A DNA stretch of 64,000 nucleotides. Source: an uncultured Bacteroidota bacterium (GTDB lineage Bacteria > Bacteroidota > Bacteroidia > Bacteroidales > F082). Both the position numbers and the translations under genes were made by a program. Shown here one piece after another: positions 43,010 through 52,132 of this stretch. Below the pieces are notes generated by a model. The model did no database searches. It was given only the letters and a program-made list of their open reading frames with translations, and was not told where the DNA came from. The stretch is from the NCBI GenBank assembly GCA_900542475.1, contig UQNO01000006.1, forward strand, positions 1 to 64,000. The letters are read 5' to 3'. The stretch's first letter is position 1. Each line of letters begins with the position of its first letter.

Positions 43010-44212
43010 TTAATAATAATAATTACCTATATACAGTGGCGATGTCGCTGGATTCTCTGTGCCATGTTTTATTATTCGCGCCGAAAATGTGTTGCCAGCC
43101 GTCAATGTAAAGCCCTCGTCCAATATTATTGACTGTTCCGCCCACACCGCGGTTGAGGTGTTTACTGTTGCTGTGCATCCACTTCCGCCAAGTATCACGT
43201 TCGGATATACTTTACAAGATTCAGACGAGGGGGTAAAGACCGATGGATGATATGTGTCTTGACCGCCTCTTTCCATTTTGTAACACCGGAAATACTCAAC
43301 TGTAAAATCCTCGTAAGGAGAAGGAACGGCGTTATTAATCGTGTCCGGAGTGAAATTGAATGACAATATTATATGCATTGGACGCATTTTCAATATGTCG
43401 GAACATGTGAACATGCTGAAGCTGTTTGTTGTTGCACTGCTGTCCGCATAAACAAGATGACTGGACACACGTCCATTTATATACCAAACTATCTCGTATG
43501 GCAACACCTCCACGCCAAAACACGAGGTCTTGCCCATTATTGAATCTGGATTTCCGTTGGAATTTACAACACTCAAATGTTGTCTTGTCTTTGATATGTC
43601 TGAAAGCTTAAGATTTGTATATGCATTCTGTTGAATAAGAGAAGGAGATTCACCGGGATTCTCATTCACATCAATCTCATTATAGTAATTATAGTCGTCA
43701 TGTTGCCCGGACATTCTTTCCCCCCATGTCCAGAAACAAGGCCTAAGATTATGATTGCGTGGTAAATAGCATTCCACTTCGTAATACCCGTATCTTATTT
43801 GTTTCTTTGATATTACACTGCCTGTAACATAATGTATTGAAAGAGTGTCGCCGTTCATTAACATGTCTATTCCATCGGGGCTATAATATGCAGATAATAC
43901 AAGTTTGCCGTTGCTGACATTTGCATTCTCTTTAATACATCCAACCTTTGTGTTGTTTTCGTGTACGTATCGATGTTGTCTTGTCCATTTGCTTGTATCC
44001 ACACTTGCTCCGTCAAACTCATCGCTATATACATCATCGTATATCCAACCGTCTGCGACTGGAATTTGGTTGGAGGAGTACTGGAACGTCAGCTCTTTCT
44101 CCAACGTTGTGCAGAAACTTCCATCTCTGCCGTCATGATTATATGATTCTGTCTGCGCCATTGTATTTAAGGCTACAAATATCAATGTGCAAAAATATAG
44201 ATATTTTTTCAT
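43010..44212 (-). CDS. Secreted glycoside hydrolase family 16-like protein
   Basis: 400 aa. Signal peptide (MKKYLYFCTLIFVALNTMAQ). GH16 hallmarks: YSDEFDGASVDTSKW at the start of the domain, GKLVLSAYY, YGYYEVECYLP, and the catalytic motif NEIDVNEN, with nucleophile and acid/base Glu in E-I-D-V-N-E. Members cut beta-1,3, mixed-linked or agar-type glucans or galactans; the specificity cannot be read here. The C-terminal ~90 residues (ILDEGFTLTAGNTFSARI) are a beta module common in T9SS-exporting bacteria, but no classical type A sorting motif is seen. Confidence 0.8.
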   Translation of the reverse strand: MKKYLYFCTLIFVALNTMAQTESYNHDGRDGSFCTTLEKELTFQYSSNQIPVADGWIYDDVYSDEFDGASVDTSKWTRQHRYVHENNTKVGCIKENANVSNGKLVLSAYYSPDGIDMLMNGDTLSIHYVTGSVISKKQIRYGYYEVECYLPRNHNLRPCFWTWGERMSGQHDDYNYYNEIDVNENPGESPSLIQQNAYTNLKLSDISKTRQHLSVVNSNGNPDSIMGKTSCFGVEVLPYEIVWYINGRVSSHLVYADSSATTNSFSMFTCSDILKMRPMHIILSFNFTPDTINNAVPSPYEDFTVEYFRCYKMERGGQDTYHPSVFTPSSESCKVYPNVILGGSGCTATVNTSTAVWAEQSIILDEGFTLTAGNTFSARIIKHGTENPATSPLYIGNYYY

Positions 44213-44238
44213 AAAAGCAAGAAATTTCCGATGTCTTT

Positions 44239-44880
44239 TTATTTTATCAGTCCATTTTCCTCAAGGATTTTGCGCATCTCCCGTATCTCCTGCCGCTGTT
44301 CCTTAACCGCTTGTATCAGGAAAACGGTGAATGCCTCATAATCAACATACAATAATCCGTTTTCATCGGCAGCAACAGCTTCGGGAAGTACTTTCTCCAC
44401 CTCCTGAGCACAGACACCCACACGCTTGGTACGCAGATTAGTGTTATTGTTACTGCAACCGTCGTTTATCGGTGTGTACCAGATGCCTGTTAATTCATCA
44501 ATTGTGCCACCGGCATTACGAATCTGTTCCGAGTCCGTCTGCAGACTGCTATCGGAGGCCCTCCAACTACCACGTGCATAAATATCCCCACTGCCTGTAA
44601 CAAAAAATGTGTGCGCATATTTGTTTTTTGGGCAAGTTACAATCCAGCATTTTCCTGTAGCTGCGCCAGGTGTTGCGACAGTAACCCAATGCCAATCGTT
44701 GGTGGATTGGGTGTTAAACACCGTCCATCCTGGGGGATAAATATGTACTCCTACGTCCCATGAGTCGGATAATGTTCCAATACTCACATGGCTGTCTGGA
44801 TGAACCTTGATTTGTGCGTTTGCGAATAGTGTCATTGACAACAACGACAATGTTAAAATGGATTTTAATGTTCTTCTCAT
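44239..44880 (-). CDS. Secreted protein with S74 tail-fibre chaperone domain
   Basis: 213 aa from the ATG at 44880, which opens a signal peptide (MRRTLKSILTLSLLSMTLFA); the frame from 44988 adds a poor leader. The C-terminal half is a peptidase S74 intramolecular chaperone domain: ASDSSLQTDSEQI, then RVGVCAQEVEKVLPEAV and YEAFTVFLIQAVKEQRQEI. S74 domains assist trimer folding of phage tail fibres and then cut themselves off; here it is on a cellular secreted protein, as often in Bacteroidota. Lies just downstream of the left 154-bp repeat. Confidence 0.8.
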   Translation of the reverse strand: MRRTLKSILTLSLLSMTLFANAQIKVHPDSHVSIGTLSDSWDVGVHIYPPGWTVFNTQSTNDWHWVTVATPGAATGKCWIVTCPKNKYAHTFFVTGSGDIYARGSWRASDSSLQTDSEQIRNAGGTIDELTGIWYTPINDGCSNNNTNLRTKRVGVCAQEVEKVLPEAVAADENGLLYVDYEAFTVFLIQAVKEQRQEIREMRKILEENGLIK

Positions 44881-45039
44881 AATATTAATTTTTAATGGTT
44901 TGAGTGTTTTCTGTTTTCCACTTTCTGTCGTCTCTTCAAGTTTTGCCAAAAACCCTTCAAGCAAAATCCGACAAAAGCGACTCTGCAAATATATAAACTA
45001 TTTTGATATATCGTTGGTTTTTATTGATTTTTTGCAGTG

Positions 45040-45193
45040 GTGATCTTTGTTGACTGCGAGCCATGTTCCGCAAATACTCGAGTGATTGTTTAAACAACGG
45101 CGCATTAAAAGAGAAGACATCAAATCAAGCATTCGGGACGAAGATTTTCAGAGTCGGAGACTGTATATGCGTTTTTCACACTATTTTCCATGC
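45040..45193 (+). repeat. 154-bp direct repeat, left copy, flanking the AlwI-type R-M cassette
   Basis: Begins GTGATCTTTGTTGACTGCGA and ends CTATTTTCCATGC. About 150 of 154 bases are identical to 48495-48648, in the same orientation. It lies 39 bases before the end of the endonuclease gene. Confidence 0.95.
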
Positions 45194-45232
45194 AAATATT
45201 TGTGTTTCGATTAAAAATAATTAGAAGTGACA

Positions 45233-46915
45233 TTATTTTGTTGATAACCAATTTAACGCTTCTTGCTTTATTTGTTCATACCATATTTGTTCATTTTCGC
45301 ATGTCTCAACCAATTCATTTGAACGCTCAAAGAGACGTTTAACTTGTTTAGGTTGAGGTGTGTATGATGCTTTATAAGAATCCTCAACCATTTTGCAGAA
45401 AATGTTCAATGGTAAAGGTACAATGGTGGATTTTCCTCCATAATATGAGATGTTCATTTTATGCAAAGCATAGAAGTGTGCAACACAGGCATCATTAATA
45501 GTTGGTGCAACAAATAAGCAATATGAAGGTTTTTCTGTGGCTTTCTTCAATTTGGCAAGATGGCGAGACACAGGTTCGCCTTCCATTTCATATTGCTTTT
45601 GTCCAGATGCCATTGTAACTTCTACAGAAAGACCAAAATCACCATAGTCGCAAATTATGTCAGCCATATTCCCCTGTGCTGTTGACATCGGATTCCCAAA
45701 ATCGTCAAAGTTAAGGTTTGCCTTCACTTCTCCACCATCAAGCATTGTCATAGCACGCCAAACATTCCATTCAAGCATTAGAGATGGGTCGTACAATGAA
45801 TTGTCTTCGATTTGCTTAAATATGTTTTGGATGTCATCGTAAAACTTATAGTCTTTCACTTCGGCAATTTGACTGGCAATTACTTGCTCTTTACGCTCAA
45901 GCGTAGCATCATCGAGCAAATTTTTCAAGTTTTCAATTGTTGCCGTTTCATCGAAAGACATTGAAGGAAATTCTGTTTTTAGTTTTTCTATAACGGCTTG
46001 CTTATTATCTGTTTGAAGTATTGGCAATGTTGCATTTCCCAAATAAGCGGTATATTGAACTTCGTCATCAATGAAACATGGACTCCTATCGATTCCCTCT
46101 AAAAAGAAATCTACCTCACCGACTTTTTCTGGAATTATTGATAGGGAACGACCAACATGAGAAATGTTTACTAAACCAGTTGCCCGCAAATATCTGATAC
46201 ACGCGTCAGCGTAATCATGCAAATTACTCGCTTTCGTTTTCAAAAATTTATCTATTGACCTGTCGCGGCTTTCTCTTGTCTTTGTGTTTCCAGCATTGAT
46301 TTCTGTCTCGTAGATAGACATTAGTTCGTTTTTCAAACATTCTCCTTTGAAAGACTTGTAATTTCCTTGATTTTCCGCTTTTGCTATACGAAATTGTTCT
46401 ATTTTTTCAACAATAGCGTCAAACTGCCTGTAATCAACCAATTGCAATCCGAAAATCATCAGTTCATCAAATTTCAGCGAGCCAAAATGCCGAATAAGCC
46501 TGAACAATTCCAAATATGGCTTTATCCAAAATTCTGCGGCATTGCTGCTCGGTTTGTGGTATGGTGATGGAACTTGAAATTTAAGAAGCTGGCGCAAAAA
46601 GACTTCTTCTTTACGTTTAGCAGAAATCAACTTTTCGCCTGCGGGTGTTAGAGAAATAACAGGCGATAGTTTTACAAAACCTAATGCTTTTGGGGCTCTG
46701 TTCATTCGGTCTCTCGCACTAAACGCAGGGTCGTTGGCTCCTTCACCATTGAAGAAATTCTCTTCTTTGAGAAGTTCCATGAACGCAATTTGTGTGTCAT
46801 TATTCCATTCGTGTCCCGCAAAGTTTTGATATAGCAGGTCTATCTCTGGAATCATTTTCGCGGGGGTACGAGGCGATGTCGTAACAAAAATAACTTTACT
46901 GTCTATCCTTGCCAT
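45233..46915 (-). CDS. AlwI-family type II restriction endonuclease
   Basis: 560 aa. Resembles the AlwI family (RE_AlwI), whose founder recognises GGATC and cuts outside the site. Seen: TTSPRTPAKMIPEIDLLYQN at the N-terminus, HEWNNDTQIAFMELL, and the C-terminal catalytic-type block GNMADIICDYGDFGLSVEVT followed by GQKQYEMEGEPVSRHL. Starts in the stop codon of the Dam-like methyltransferase (1-base overlap), so the two are coupled. Actual recognition sequence not known; GATC-containing is likely because the partner is Dam-like. Confidence 0.83.
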   Translation of the reverse strand: MARIDSKVIFVTTSPRTPAKMIPEIDLLYQNFAGHEWNNDTQIAFMELLKEENFFNGEGANDPAFSARDRMNRAPKALGFVKLSPVISLTPAGEKLISAKRKEEVFLRQLLKFQVPSPYHKPSSNAAEFWIKPYLELFRLIRHFGSLKFDELMIFGLQLVDYRQFDAIVEKIEQFRIAKAENQGNYKSFKGECLKNELMSIYETEINAGNTKTRESRDRSIDKFLKTKASNLHDYADACIRYLRATGLVNISHVGRSLSIIPEKVGEVDFFLEGIDRSPCFIDDEVQYTAYLGNATLPILQTDNKQAVIEKLKTEFPSMSFDETATIENLKNLLDDATLERKEQVIASQIAEVKDYKFYDDIQNIFKQIEDNSLYDPSLMLEWNVWRAMTMLDGGEVKANLNFDDFGNPMSTAQGNMADIICDYGDFGLSVEVTMASGQKQYEMEGEPVSRHLAKLKKATEKPSYCLFVAPTINDACVAHFYALHKMNISYYGGKSTIVPLPLNIFCKMVEDSYKASYTPQPKQVKRLFERSNELVETCENEQIWYEQIKQEALNWLSTK

Positions 46916-47823
46916 TATGCTTCTATTAATTGTTCGTTATACACTTCATGAAAAATTGTCCTTTTAATAGGTTGATAATTTGCAATAAGTATGTGTGATG
47001 CAGATGACTTAAACCTGTTTCTAATATTCACCGCATAAGTCTTAGCATATTCATCAATTATCATGTCGCCATACAAGCGTTCTGTCAAAGGGGTTCTACC
47101 AATGACCAAAAGGACACGACAGTTTAAGTTTCTTATGTCCTGTGCCAATTTTATGTGGCACTCATCATTGAATCCATCTTTGTATTCTTCATTACCATAG
47201 TCCGAAAAAACACAATCGTATGGTGGGTCAAGAAATATAAAATCATCGTCATTCGCCATCTTGAAAATTTCGCTGTAATCAAGATTGTATATTTCGGCTG
47301 ATGATAGCAAATTACTATGAGCTTTTGTCACAAGTGAAGTGTTGATGTTTTGGTATCTGCCAAACGGAACATTAAATTCACCTTTGGCATTATATCGTAT
47401 CATGCCTGAATAAGCAGTTTTGTTGATGAAGAAATACAATAGAGCATCAGAATATACTTTATCGGACAAACCATTAAACATATCGCGCATAGAATAATAA
47501 AACGCTTCGTTTTTATCCTCAACACGTTCATCGGGTGTTAATGCTTTTAGTGCTTCAAACGCCATTCTGTTTGAGTAATATATCTTTTCCACTTCATCAA
47601 GTTCTTTTCGTAAAGTAGGATAGTTTTGCTGAACACCACGATAAAAATCAATTAGTTTTGAATTGATGTCGTTAATTATTGCCCTATGAGGTTCTAAATG
47701 AAAGTACAAAGCACCACCTCCAAAAAACGGTTCAATAAACCTCCCACTAAAACGAGGAATCTGGGCAACAATGTGAGGAATCTCTTTTGATTTGCCTCCA
47801 CGGTATTTTATTAATGGTTTCAT
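46915..47823 (-). CDS. Dam-like adenine methyltransferase of the AlwI-type system (D12 class)
   Basis: 302 aa alpha-class N6-adenine methyltransferase. AdoMet motif KYRGGKSKEI and EPFFGGGALYFH at the N-terminus; catalytic DPPYDCVFSDYG near residue 197; FNVPFGRYQN and GMIRYNAKGEF are typical of Dam. It should protect DNA from the adjacent endonuclease; one Dam-type enzyme can cover both strands of an asymmetric site if the core is GATC. Shares only general motifs with the dam at 4737-5708, so the two systems have separate origins. Follows the XRE gene by 2 bases. Confidence 0.9.
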   Translation of the reverse strand: MKPLIKYRGGKSKEIPHIVAQIPRFSGRFIEPFFGGGALYFHLEPHRAIINDINSKLIDFYRGVQQNYPTLRKELDEVEKIYYSNRMAFEALKALTPDERVEDKNEAFYYSMRDMFNGLSDKVYSDALLYFFINKTAYSGMIRYNAKGEFNVPFGRYQNINTSLVTKAHSNLLSSAEIYNLDYSEIFKMANDDDFIFLDPPYDCVFSDYGNEEYKDGFNDECHIKLAQDIRNLNCRVLLVIGRTPLTERLYGDMIIDEYAKTYAVNIRNRFKSSASHILIANYQPIKRTIFHEVYNEQLIEA

Positions 47824-47825
47824 AC

Positions 47826-48122
47826 TTATTTTGCTTTATTATATTCAACAATGCTTTCAGCAACTATATTCAGTATGTCATTTGCATTTTGTTCATACTC
47901 AACAATCCCATACACTTGGTCGGCAAGCCAAAGCGTCAATAATTCTTTTTCGTCAGTATTAAGAATGCTGGCGAGCTCAATTACCTGTTCACGCTTGGGC
48001 GAATAGTTGCCGTTCTCTATTTTGCAATAGGTTGCGGTGTCAATGTCGAGAGCCGCGGCAACCTTGCGTTGTGGCAGATTGCATTGCTTTCGTTGCTCTT
48101 TGAGTTTTTCTGATAACATCAT
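47826..48122 (-). CDS. XRE-family HTH regulator of the AlwI-type system
   Basis: 98 aa. The N-terminal helix-turn-helix is intact: LKEQRKQCNLPQRKVAAALD then IDTATYCKIENGNYSPKREQ, followed by LNTDEKELLTLWLADQVYGI. Cro/C1-type regulators in this place usually set the timing of methylase and nuclease expression. MM at the start leaves two possible ATGs (48122 or 48119). Heads the three-gene cassette operon. Confidence 0.9.
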   Translation of the reverse strand: MMLSEKLKEQRKQCNLPQRKVAAALDIDTATYCKIENGNYSPKREQVIELASILNTDEKELLTLWLADQVYGIVEYEQNANDILNIVAESIVEYNKAK

Positions 48123-48165
48123 TGCTTATAAATATTTTGATTAATTTAATCTTGAAAGATTTGTG

Positions 48166-48173
48166 CAAAAATA
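48166..48173 (-). promoter_or_regulatory. -7 element (TATTTTTG) of the R-M cassette
   Basis: Exact -7 consensus on the minus strand 43 bases before the XRE start. No clear -33 box. Confidence 0.5.
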
Positions 48174-48237
48174 CAATTTCTTTTCGACATGAGGACAGTT
48201 TTTGTTGTTAAGTTTTCAACATTTTTTTTGGAAAAAT

Positions 48238-48345
48238 GCGAAAGTCATTTGTTTTAGGGGGCTTTCGCTAAACAGTAAATTTTTACGGCTTGCCGTAACT
48301 GTCGTGTGCGAGGTGTTTGAGTCGGCTTCCGACACGACGGAGTAC
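48238..48345. other. Cluster of three short hairpins in the cassette's non-coding end
   Basis: GCGAAAG/CTTTCGC (48238-48268), TTACGGC-TT-GCCGTAA (48283-48298) and GTCGG-CTT-CCGAC (about 48323-48335) follow one another between the XRE promoter and the right direct repeat. No gene is seen in 48174-48494. Role unknown. Confidence 0.4.
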
Positions 48346-48494
48346 ACTTTAAGAGGTTAGTACCGTTATCCTTGGGAAGTTCTTTGCAAGTATTTGCGCA
48401 TACTTTTGAAAGAGGTATATAAAAGTTTTAACGGACAACAATAAATCATAATCTTGTCTTTGTAAACACTGATTTAAGTGTGTGTTGCTCCTGT

Positions 48495-48648
48495 GTGATC
48501 TTTGTTGACTGCGAGCCATGTTCCGCAAATACTCGAGTGATTGTTTAAACAACAGCGCATTAAAAGAGAAAGCATCAAATCAAGCATTCGGGACGAAGAT
48601 TTTCAGAGTCGGAGACTGTATATGCGTTTTTCATACTATTTTCCATGC
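48495..48648 (+). repeat. 154-bp direct repeat, right copy, upstream of gltX
   Basis: Second copy of the repeat at 45040-45193, same orientation, same length, about four base differences. It runs directly into the gltX promoter region, which suggests this copy is the original sequence. Confidence 0.95.
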
Positions 48649-48679
48649 CGTTGATTGTTTTCTGTATTCTAAAAATCAT

Positions 48680-48687
48680 TATTTTTG
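48680..48687 (+). promoter_or_regulatory. -7 element (TATTTTTG) of gltX
   Basis: Exact consensus 16 bases before the gltX ATG; a TTG at 48655-48657 would give a 22-base spacer, slightly long. Confidence 0.5.
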
Positions 48688-48703
48688 CAAAAATTTTTGA
48701 GAA

Positions 48704-50221
48704 ATGGAAGAAGTACGTGTGCGTTTTGCTCCAAGTCCGACAGGGCCGCTGCATATTGGCGGCGTGAGAACGGCTTTGTATAACTATCTTTTTGCGAAGA
48801 AAAACGGCGGTAAGATGTTGCTTCGTATCGAAGACACCGACCAGACTCGTTTTGTGCCGGGTGCCGAAGAGTATATTATAAAATCGCTCGATTGGTGCGG
48901 CATAAAGTTTGACGAGAGCGACATTGTGGGAGGTCCTTACGGTCCTTATAAACAGAGCAGCCGCAAGCATCTTTACAGGCAATACAGCGACGAGCTGATT
49001 GAAAAAGGTCATGCCTACTATGCTTTCGACACCGCCGAGGAACTCGACAACCTCCGTAAAGAAGCAGAGGCACAGAAAAAGACGTTCATATACAATGCCG
49101 AGACACGTCAGGAGCTGCGCAACTCGTTGACAATGACCAGAGAAGATGTCGAAGAGCTGCTCACAAGCGGCACTCCATACACCGTGCGTTTCATGATGCC
49201 GGAAAATCATATAGTGGAAATGCACGACATCATTCGCGGCGACATCAAGGTGAACACCAATACTTTGGACGATAAGGTTCTGTTCAAGTCAGATGGAATG
49301 CCGACATATCATCTGGCGAACATCGTTGACGACCATCTGATGAAGATTTCACATGTCATTCGCGGCGAGGAATGGCTTCCCTCGATGCCGCTGCATGTGC
49401 TTCTGTATCAAGCCTTTGAATGGGACGCACCGGAGTTTGCCCACCTGCCGTTGCTGCTCAAACCCGATGGCAACGGAAAACTCAGCAAACGCGACGGCGA
49501 CCGTCTCGGATTTCCAGTGTTCCCCATGCAATGGGAAAATCCCGAGACACACGAGATTTCGTCGGGTTACAAGCAGTCGGGATATTATGCGGAGGCGTTC
49601 ATCAACATGCTGGCTCTCCTTGGCTGGAATCCAGGTACCGAGCAAGAGATATTCTCGATGGAAGAGCTTGTTCAGGCATTCTCTTTCGACCACTGCAGCA
49701 AGTCGGGAGCTCGTTTCAACATGGAGAAGGCAAAGTGGTTCAACCACGAATATCTGATGCGCCGCTCAAGCGAGGAAGTGGGCAGGGAATATCAGGAATG
49801 GCTCAAGACAGAAAAAAATATCGACGCTGATATTCAATATGTTACAAAAGTGGCGGCATTGGTGAAAGACCGCGTCAGCTTCGTTAAGGAAATGTGGGAA
49901 CAGAGCTTCTTCTTCTTTGAGGAGCCTGCCACCTACGATGAGGTGACGGTGAAGAAACGCTGGAAAGAAAATAGCGCCTGCCTGATGCGCCAGGCTGCGG
50001 AAGTGATAAGAAACATAGAAGATTTCAATGCTGAAAACATCGAAAAGGTGCTTAATGAATGGATTGCCGGCAACGAACTCGGCATGGGACCGGTGATGAA
50101 CGGCCTTCGTCTGATGCTCGTAGGAGCTGGAAAAGGCCCGCACATCCATGAAATTCTGGCGTTGATAGGAAAAGACGAGGCGTTGAAACGTATTGAAAAA
50201 GGAATCCAAGTTTTAAAATAG
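48704..50221 (+). CDS. gltX: Glutamyl-tRNA synthetase
   Basis: 505 aa class I synthetase. HIGH-type motif in PTGPLHIGGVRTALYNYLFA, RIEDTDQTR, and the KMSKS-type motif GKLSKRDGDRLG. Charges tRNA-Glu (and possibly tRNA-Gln, if the amidotransferase route is used). Ends 75 bases before folB, with a short AT-rich stretch between. The R-M cassette insertion lies directly upstream but leaves its -7 box intact. Confidence 0.97.
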   Translation: MEEVRVRFAPSPTGPLHIGGVRTALYNYLFAKKNGGKMLLRIEDTDQTRFVPGAEEYIIKSLDWCGIKFDESDIVGGPYGPYKQSSRKHLYRQYSDELIEKGHAYYAFDTAEELDNLRKEAEAQKKTFIYNAETRQELRNSLTMTREDVEELLTSGTPYTVRFMMPENHIVEMHDIIRGDIKVNTNTLDDKVLFKSDGMPTYHLANIVDDHLMKISHVIRGEEWLPSMPLHVLLYQAFEWDAPEFAHLPLLLKPDGNGKLSKRDGDRLGFPVFPMQWENPETHEISSGYKQSGYYAEAFINMLALLGWNPGTEQEIFSMEELVQAFSFDHCSKSGARFNMEKAKWFNHEYLMRRSSEEVGREYQEWLKTEKNIDADIQYVTKVAALVKDRVSFVKEMWEQSFFFFEEPATYDEVTVKKRWKENSACLMRQAAEVIRNIEDFNAENIEKVLNEWIAGNELGMGPVMNGLRLMLVGAGKGPHIHEILALIGKDEALKRIEKGIQVLK

Positions 50222-50296
50222 TGTGGAGTGAAGAGAGTTGAGAGTGGAGTTTTTGTTTAACTTCACTCTCATCTTCAGCTCTTAAAACCAATAAAA

Positions 50297-50647
50297 ATGG
50301 CAATTATTTCAATAGAAAAAATGGAATTTTACGCCTATCATGGATGCTTTGACGAGGAGCGCAAGATAGGCACTTGGTTCAACGTGGATTTGAGCATGGA
50401 AGTTGATACGTCAAAGGCGGAAGAGACTGATAATCTTGAAGATACAGTGAACTACCAAGAAGTTTACCAGGTGGTGAAACGCGAGATGACGGCCTCGTCG
50501 AAACTGCTCGAAAACGTGGCAGGAAGAATTTTGAAAGCCGTTCGGAAGGAATTTCCGGCAGTGTCATACGCATGGGTGAAGATTAAAAAGATGAACCCGC
50601 CATTAGGTGGCAAGATGGAGTCGGTGAGTGTTGAGTCGGAACTATAG
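50297..50647 (+). CDS. folB: Dihydroneopterin aldolase
   Basis: 116 aa. Splits dihydroneopterin to 6-hydroxymethyl-dihydropterin in folate synthesis. Seen: ISIEKMEFYAYHGCFDEERK with the Y-x-x-H-G-x-x-x-x-E signature, DTVNYQEVYQVV, and the C-terminal VKIKKMNPPLGGKMESVSVE. No other folate genes are adjacent. Confidence 0.95.
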   Translation: MAIISIEKMEFYAYHGCFDEERKIGTWFNVDLSMEVDTSKAEETDNLEDTVNYQEVYQVVKREMTASSKLLENVAGRILKAVRKEFPAVSYAWVKIKKMNPPLGGKMESVSVESEL

Positions 50648-50689
50648 ACTTTAGACCTTGTACCATGGTGAAAAAAACAAGATATAAGG

Positions 50690-50719
50690 TTTGATTCTCA
50701 AATCTTTTTCGTATTTTTG
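50690..50719 (+). promoter_or_regulatory. Promoter of the cobalamin-controlled operon, TTTG-N18-TATTTTTG
   Basis: TTTG at 50690-50693 and TATTTTTG at 50712-50719 (spacer 18). Transcription would begin about 7 bases later, right at the riboswitch. Confidence 0.6.
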
Positions 50720-50725
50720 CAGCGA

Positions 50726-50890
50726 ATTAGGGTGCCTATGGGGCTTAATAGGGAATCGGGTGGAAATCCCGGACAGTTCCCGCTGCTGTAAACTCTTAAT
50801 TTTGTCATTATGCCACTGAAAAGCCTTGCTTTTTGGGAAGGCGGCGAAACCAAAGGAGTAAGTCAGAAGACCTGCCAAAATTCGTAAAAC
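50726..50890 (+). ncRNA. Cobalamin (AdoCbl-type) riboswitch
   Basis: About 165 bases with the family landmarks in order: TTAGGGTGCC, GGGAATCGGGTGGAAATCCC with GGACAGTTCCCGCTGCTGT, GCCACTG, GGGAAGGCGGCG, and the 3' B12 box AGTCAGAAGACCTGCC. It lies in the leader of two surface-protein genes and should lower their expression when cobalamin is plentiful. Confidence 0.95.
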
Positions 50891-50968
50891 AAAGCTTTCG
50901 GGATAAAAGCTGGATTCCCTTAAGTTTTGAGGTAGTTAATTTATTATTAAACCTTAAAAATCTTAATT

Positions 50969-52132
50969 ATGGTTAAAAAATTTACGTTTTTCCTTCTTTT
51001 AGGAATCTTCGGTCTCTTCACGACCAACCTCTTCGCACAAGAGGACGCATCTATCGACCCGTCAGCCATCAAATATTGGATTGGCGAAGGTCAGAACGAA
51101 GTGGTGTTCATCGTCAACTGGAACGATCCCGACACTGCATTGGCATGGGGTTATCGCTTTGATGCTGAAACAGTTACTGTTAAAGATATGATGCTCGACA
51201 TACAGTCGGCAGACTATCGTTTCGGTTTTGTTGGCGAATCGTTTGTCAGCGACGTTACATTCAACGACGGAGTTTTGGATCTTAAACTTGCCGGAATGTG
51301 GTGGATGTACAATGTGAATGGTCAGACTGCCGGTGAATACTTTGACGCACAGACAGTTGGTAATGGTGATTGGGTGAAATTCGGCGACGAGTCGTGCGGC
51401 ACCATCACCGACCCGGTCAACTATTATTACGTTTGGACAAAAGAAGTTGCCCCTGTTTATGCTATCGCCGAGGAAGCGCAGATTGCCGCGTCGGAAATCA
51501 TTTACTGGATTGGCGAAGGCGACAACAATCTCGTTTTCTGTGTCAACTGGAACGAGCCGAACATTGCGTTGGCATGGGGCTATCGTTTTGCAACAGAGGA
51601 GGTTACAGTAAAAGAAGTGATGGAATCCATCGCTGCTGCCGACCCTCGTTTCAGCTATGTTCAAGGTGCATGGGGTATCGACGACATCATTTTTGACGAT
51701 GGCGAAAACCACTATGCTCTTACGTCTGGCGCATATTGGATGTACAACATCAATGGTGGGCAGGCACAGCTTGGCTATGACGTTCAGACCGTTTCCACAT
51801 CGGACTTCATCAAATGGGGTGACACCAACTGTGGTACGGAGATTGCGCCTTGGACATACGTTTGGGAGCAGCCGGTTCTGCCTGTGACAGTTTGGACCGC
51901 TGTTGAGGAAATTGAATCGGCGACAGTGGCAGTGTATCCTAATCCTGCAACAAACAGACTGTATATCAATGCTGAAGACATTCAGAGAGTTGAACTTTAT
52001 GACATGACGGGTCGCAATGTTTTGACAGCGATTTCTTCTGTCGTTGACTTGAGTGGTGTTGACGCGGGCGTTTATTTCGTCACGGTGAGAAGCTCCAATG
52101 CTGTCAATACAACTAAACTTGTTGTAAGATGA
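50969..52132 (+). CDS. Cobalamin-riboswitch-controlled T9SS surface protein, two repeats
   Basis: 387 aa. Signal peptide MVKKFTFFLLLGIFGLFTTN, cleaved near FAQE. Two homologous ~130-residue domains follow, each with YWIGEG, NWN(D/E)P, ALAWGYRF, a TVK(D/E) helix and GGMWWMYN/GAYWMYNINGGQ elements. The C-terminus (VYPNPATNRLYINAEDIQRV and later VDAGVYFVTV) is a T9SS type A sorting domain. Because a B12 riboswitch controls it, I infer a cell-surface role in cobalamin or corrinoid capture; no enzymatic motif is seen. Ends 4 bases inside the next gene. Confidence 0.8.
   Translation: MVKKFTFFLLLGIFGLFTTNLFAQEDASIDPSAIKYWIGEGQNEVVFIVNWNDPDTALAWGYRFDAETVTVKDMMLDIQSADYRFGFVGESFVSDVTFNDGVLDLKLAGMWWMYNVNGQTAGEYFDAQTVGNGDWVKFGDESCGTITDPVNYYYVWTKEVAPVYAIAEEAQIAASEIIYWIGEGDNNLVFCVNWNEPNIALAWGYRFATEEVTVKEVMESIAAADPRFSYVQGAWGIDDIIFDDGENHYALTSGAYWMYNINGGQAQLGYDVQTVSTSDFIKWGDTNCGTEIAPWTYVWEQPVLPVTVWTAVEEIESATVAVYPNPATNRLYINAEDIQRVELYDMTGRNVLTAISSVVDLSGVDAGVYFVTVRSSNAVNTTKLVVR

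Noticed and set aside
48518..48700. Small frame inside the right 154-bp repeat (MFRKYSSDCLNN start) and its minus-strand counterpart
   Set aside because: Present only because both repeats are open here; it overlaps the gltX promoter and has no start signals of its own.
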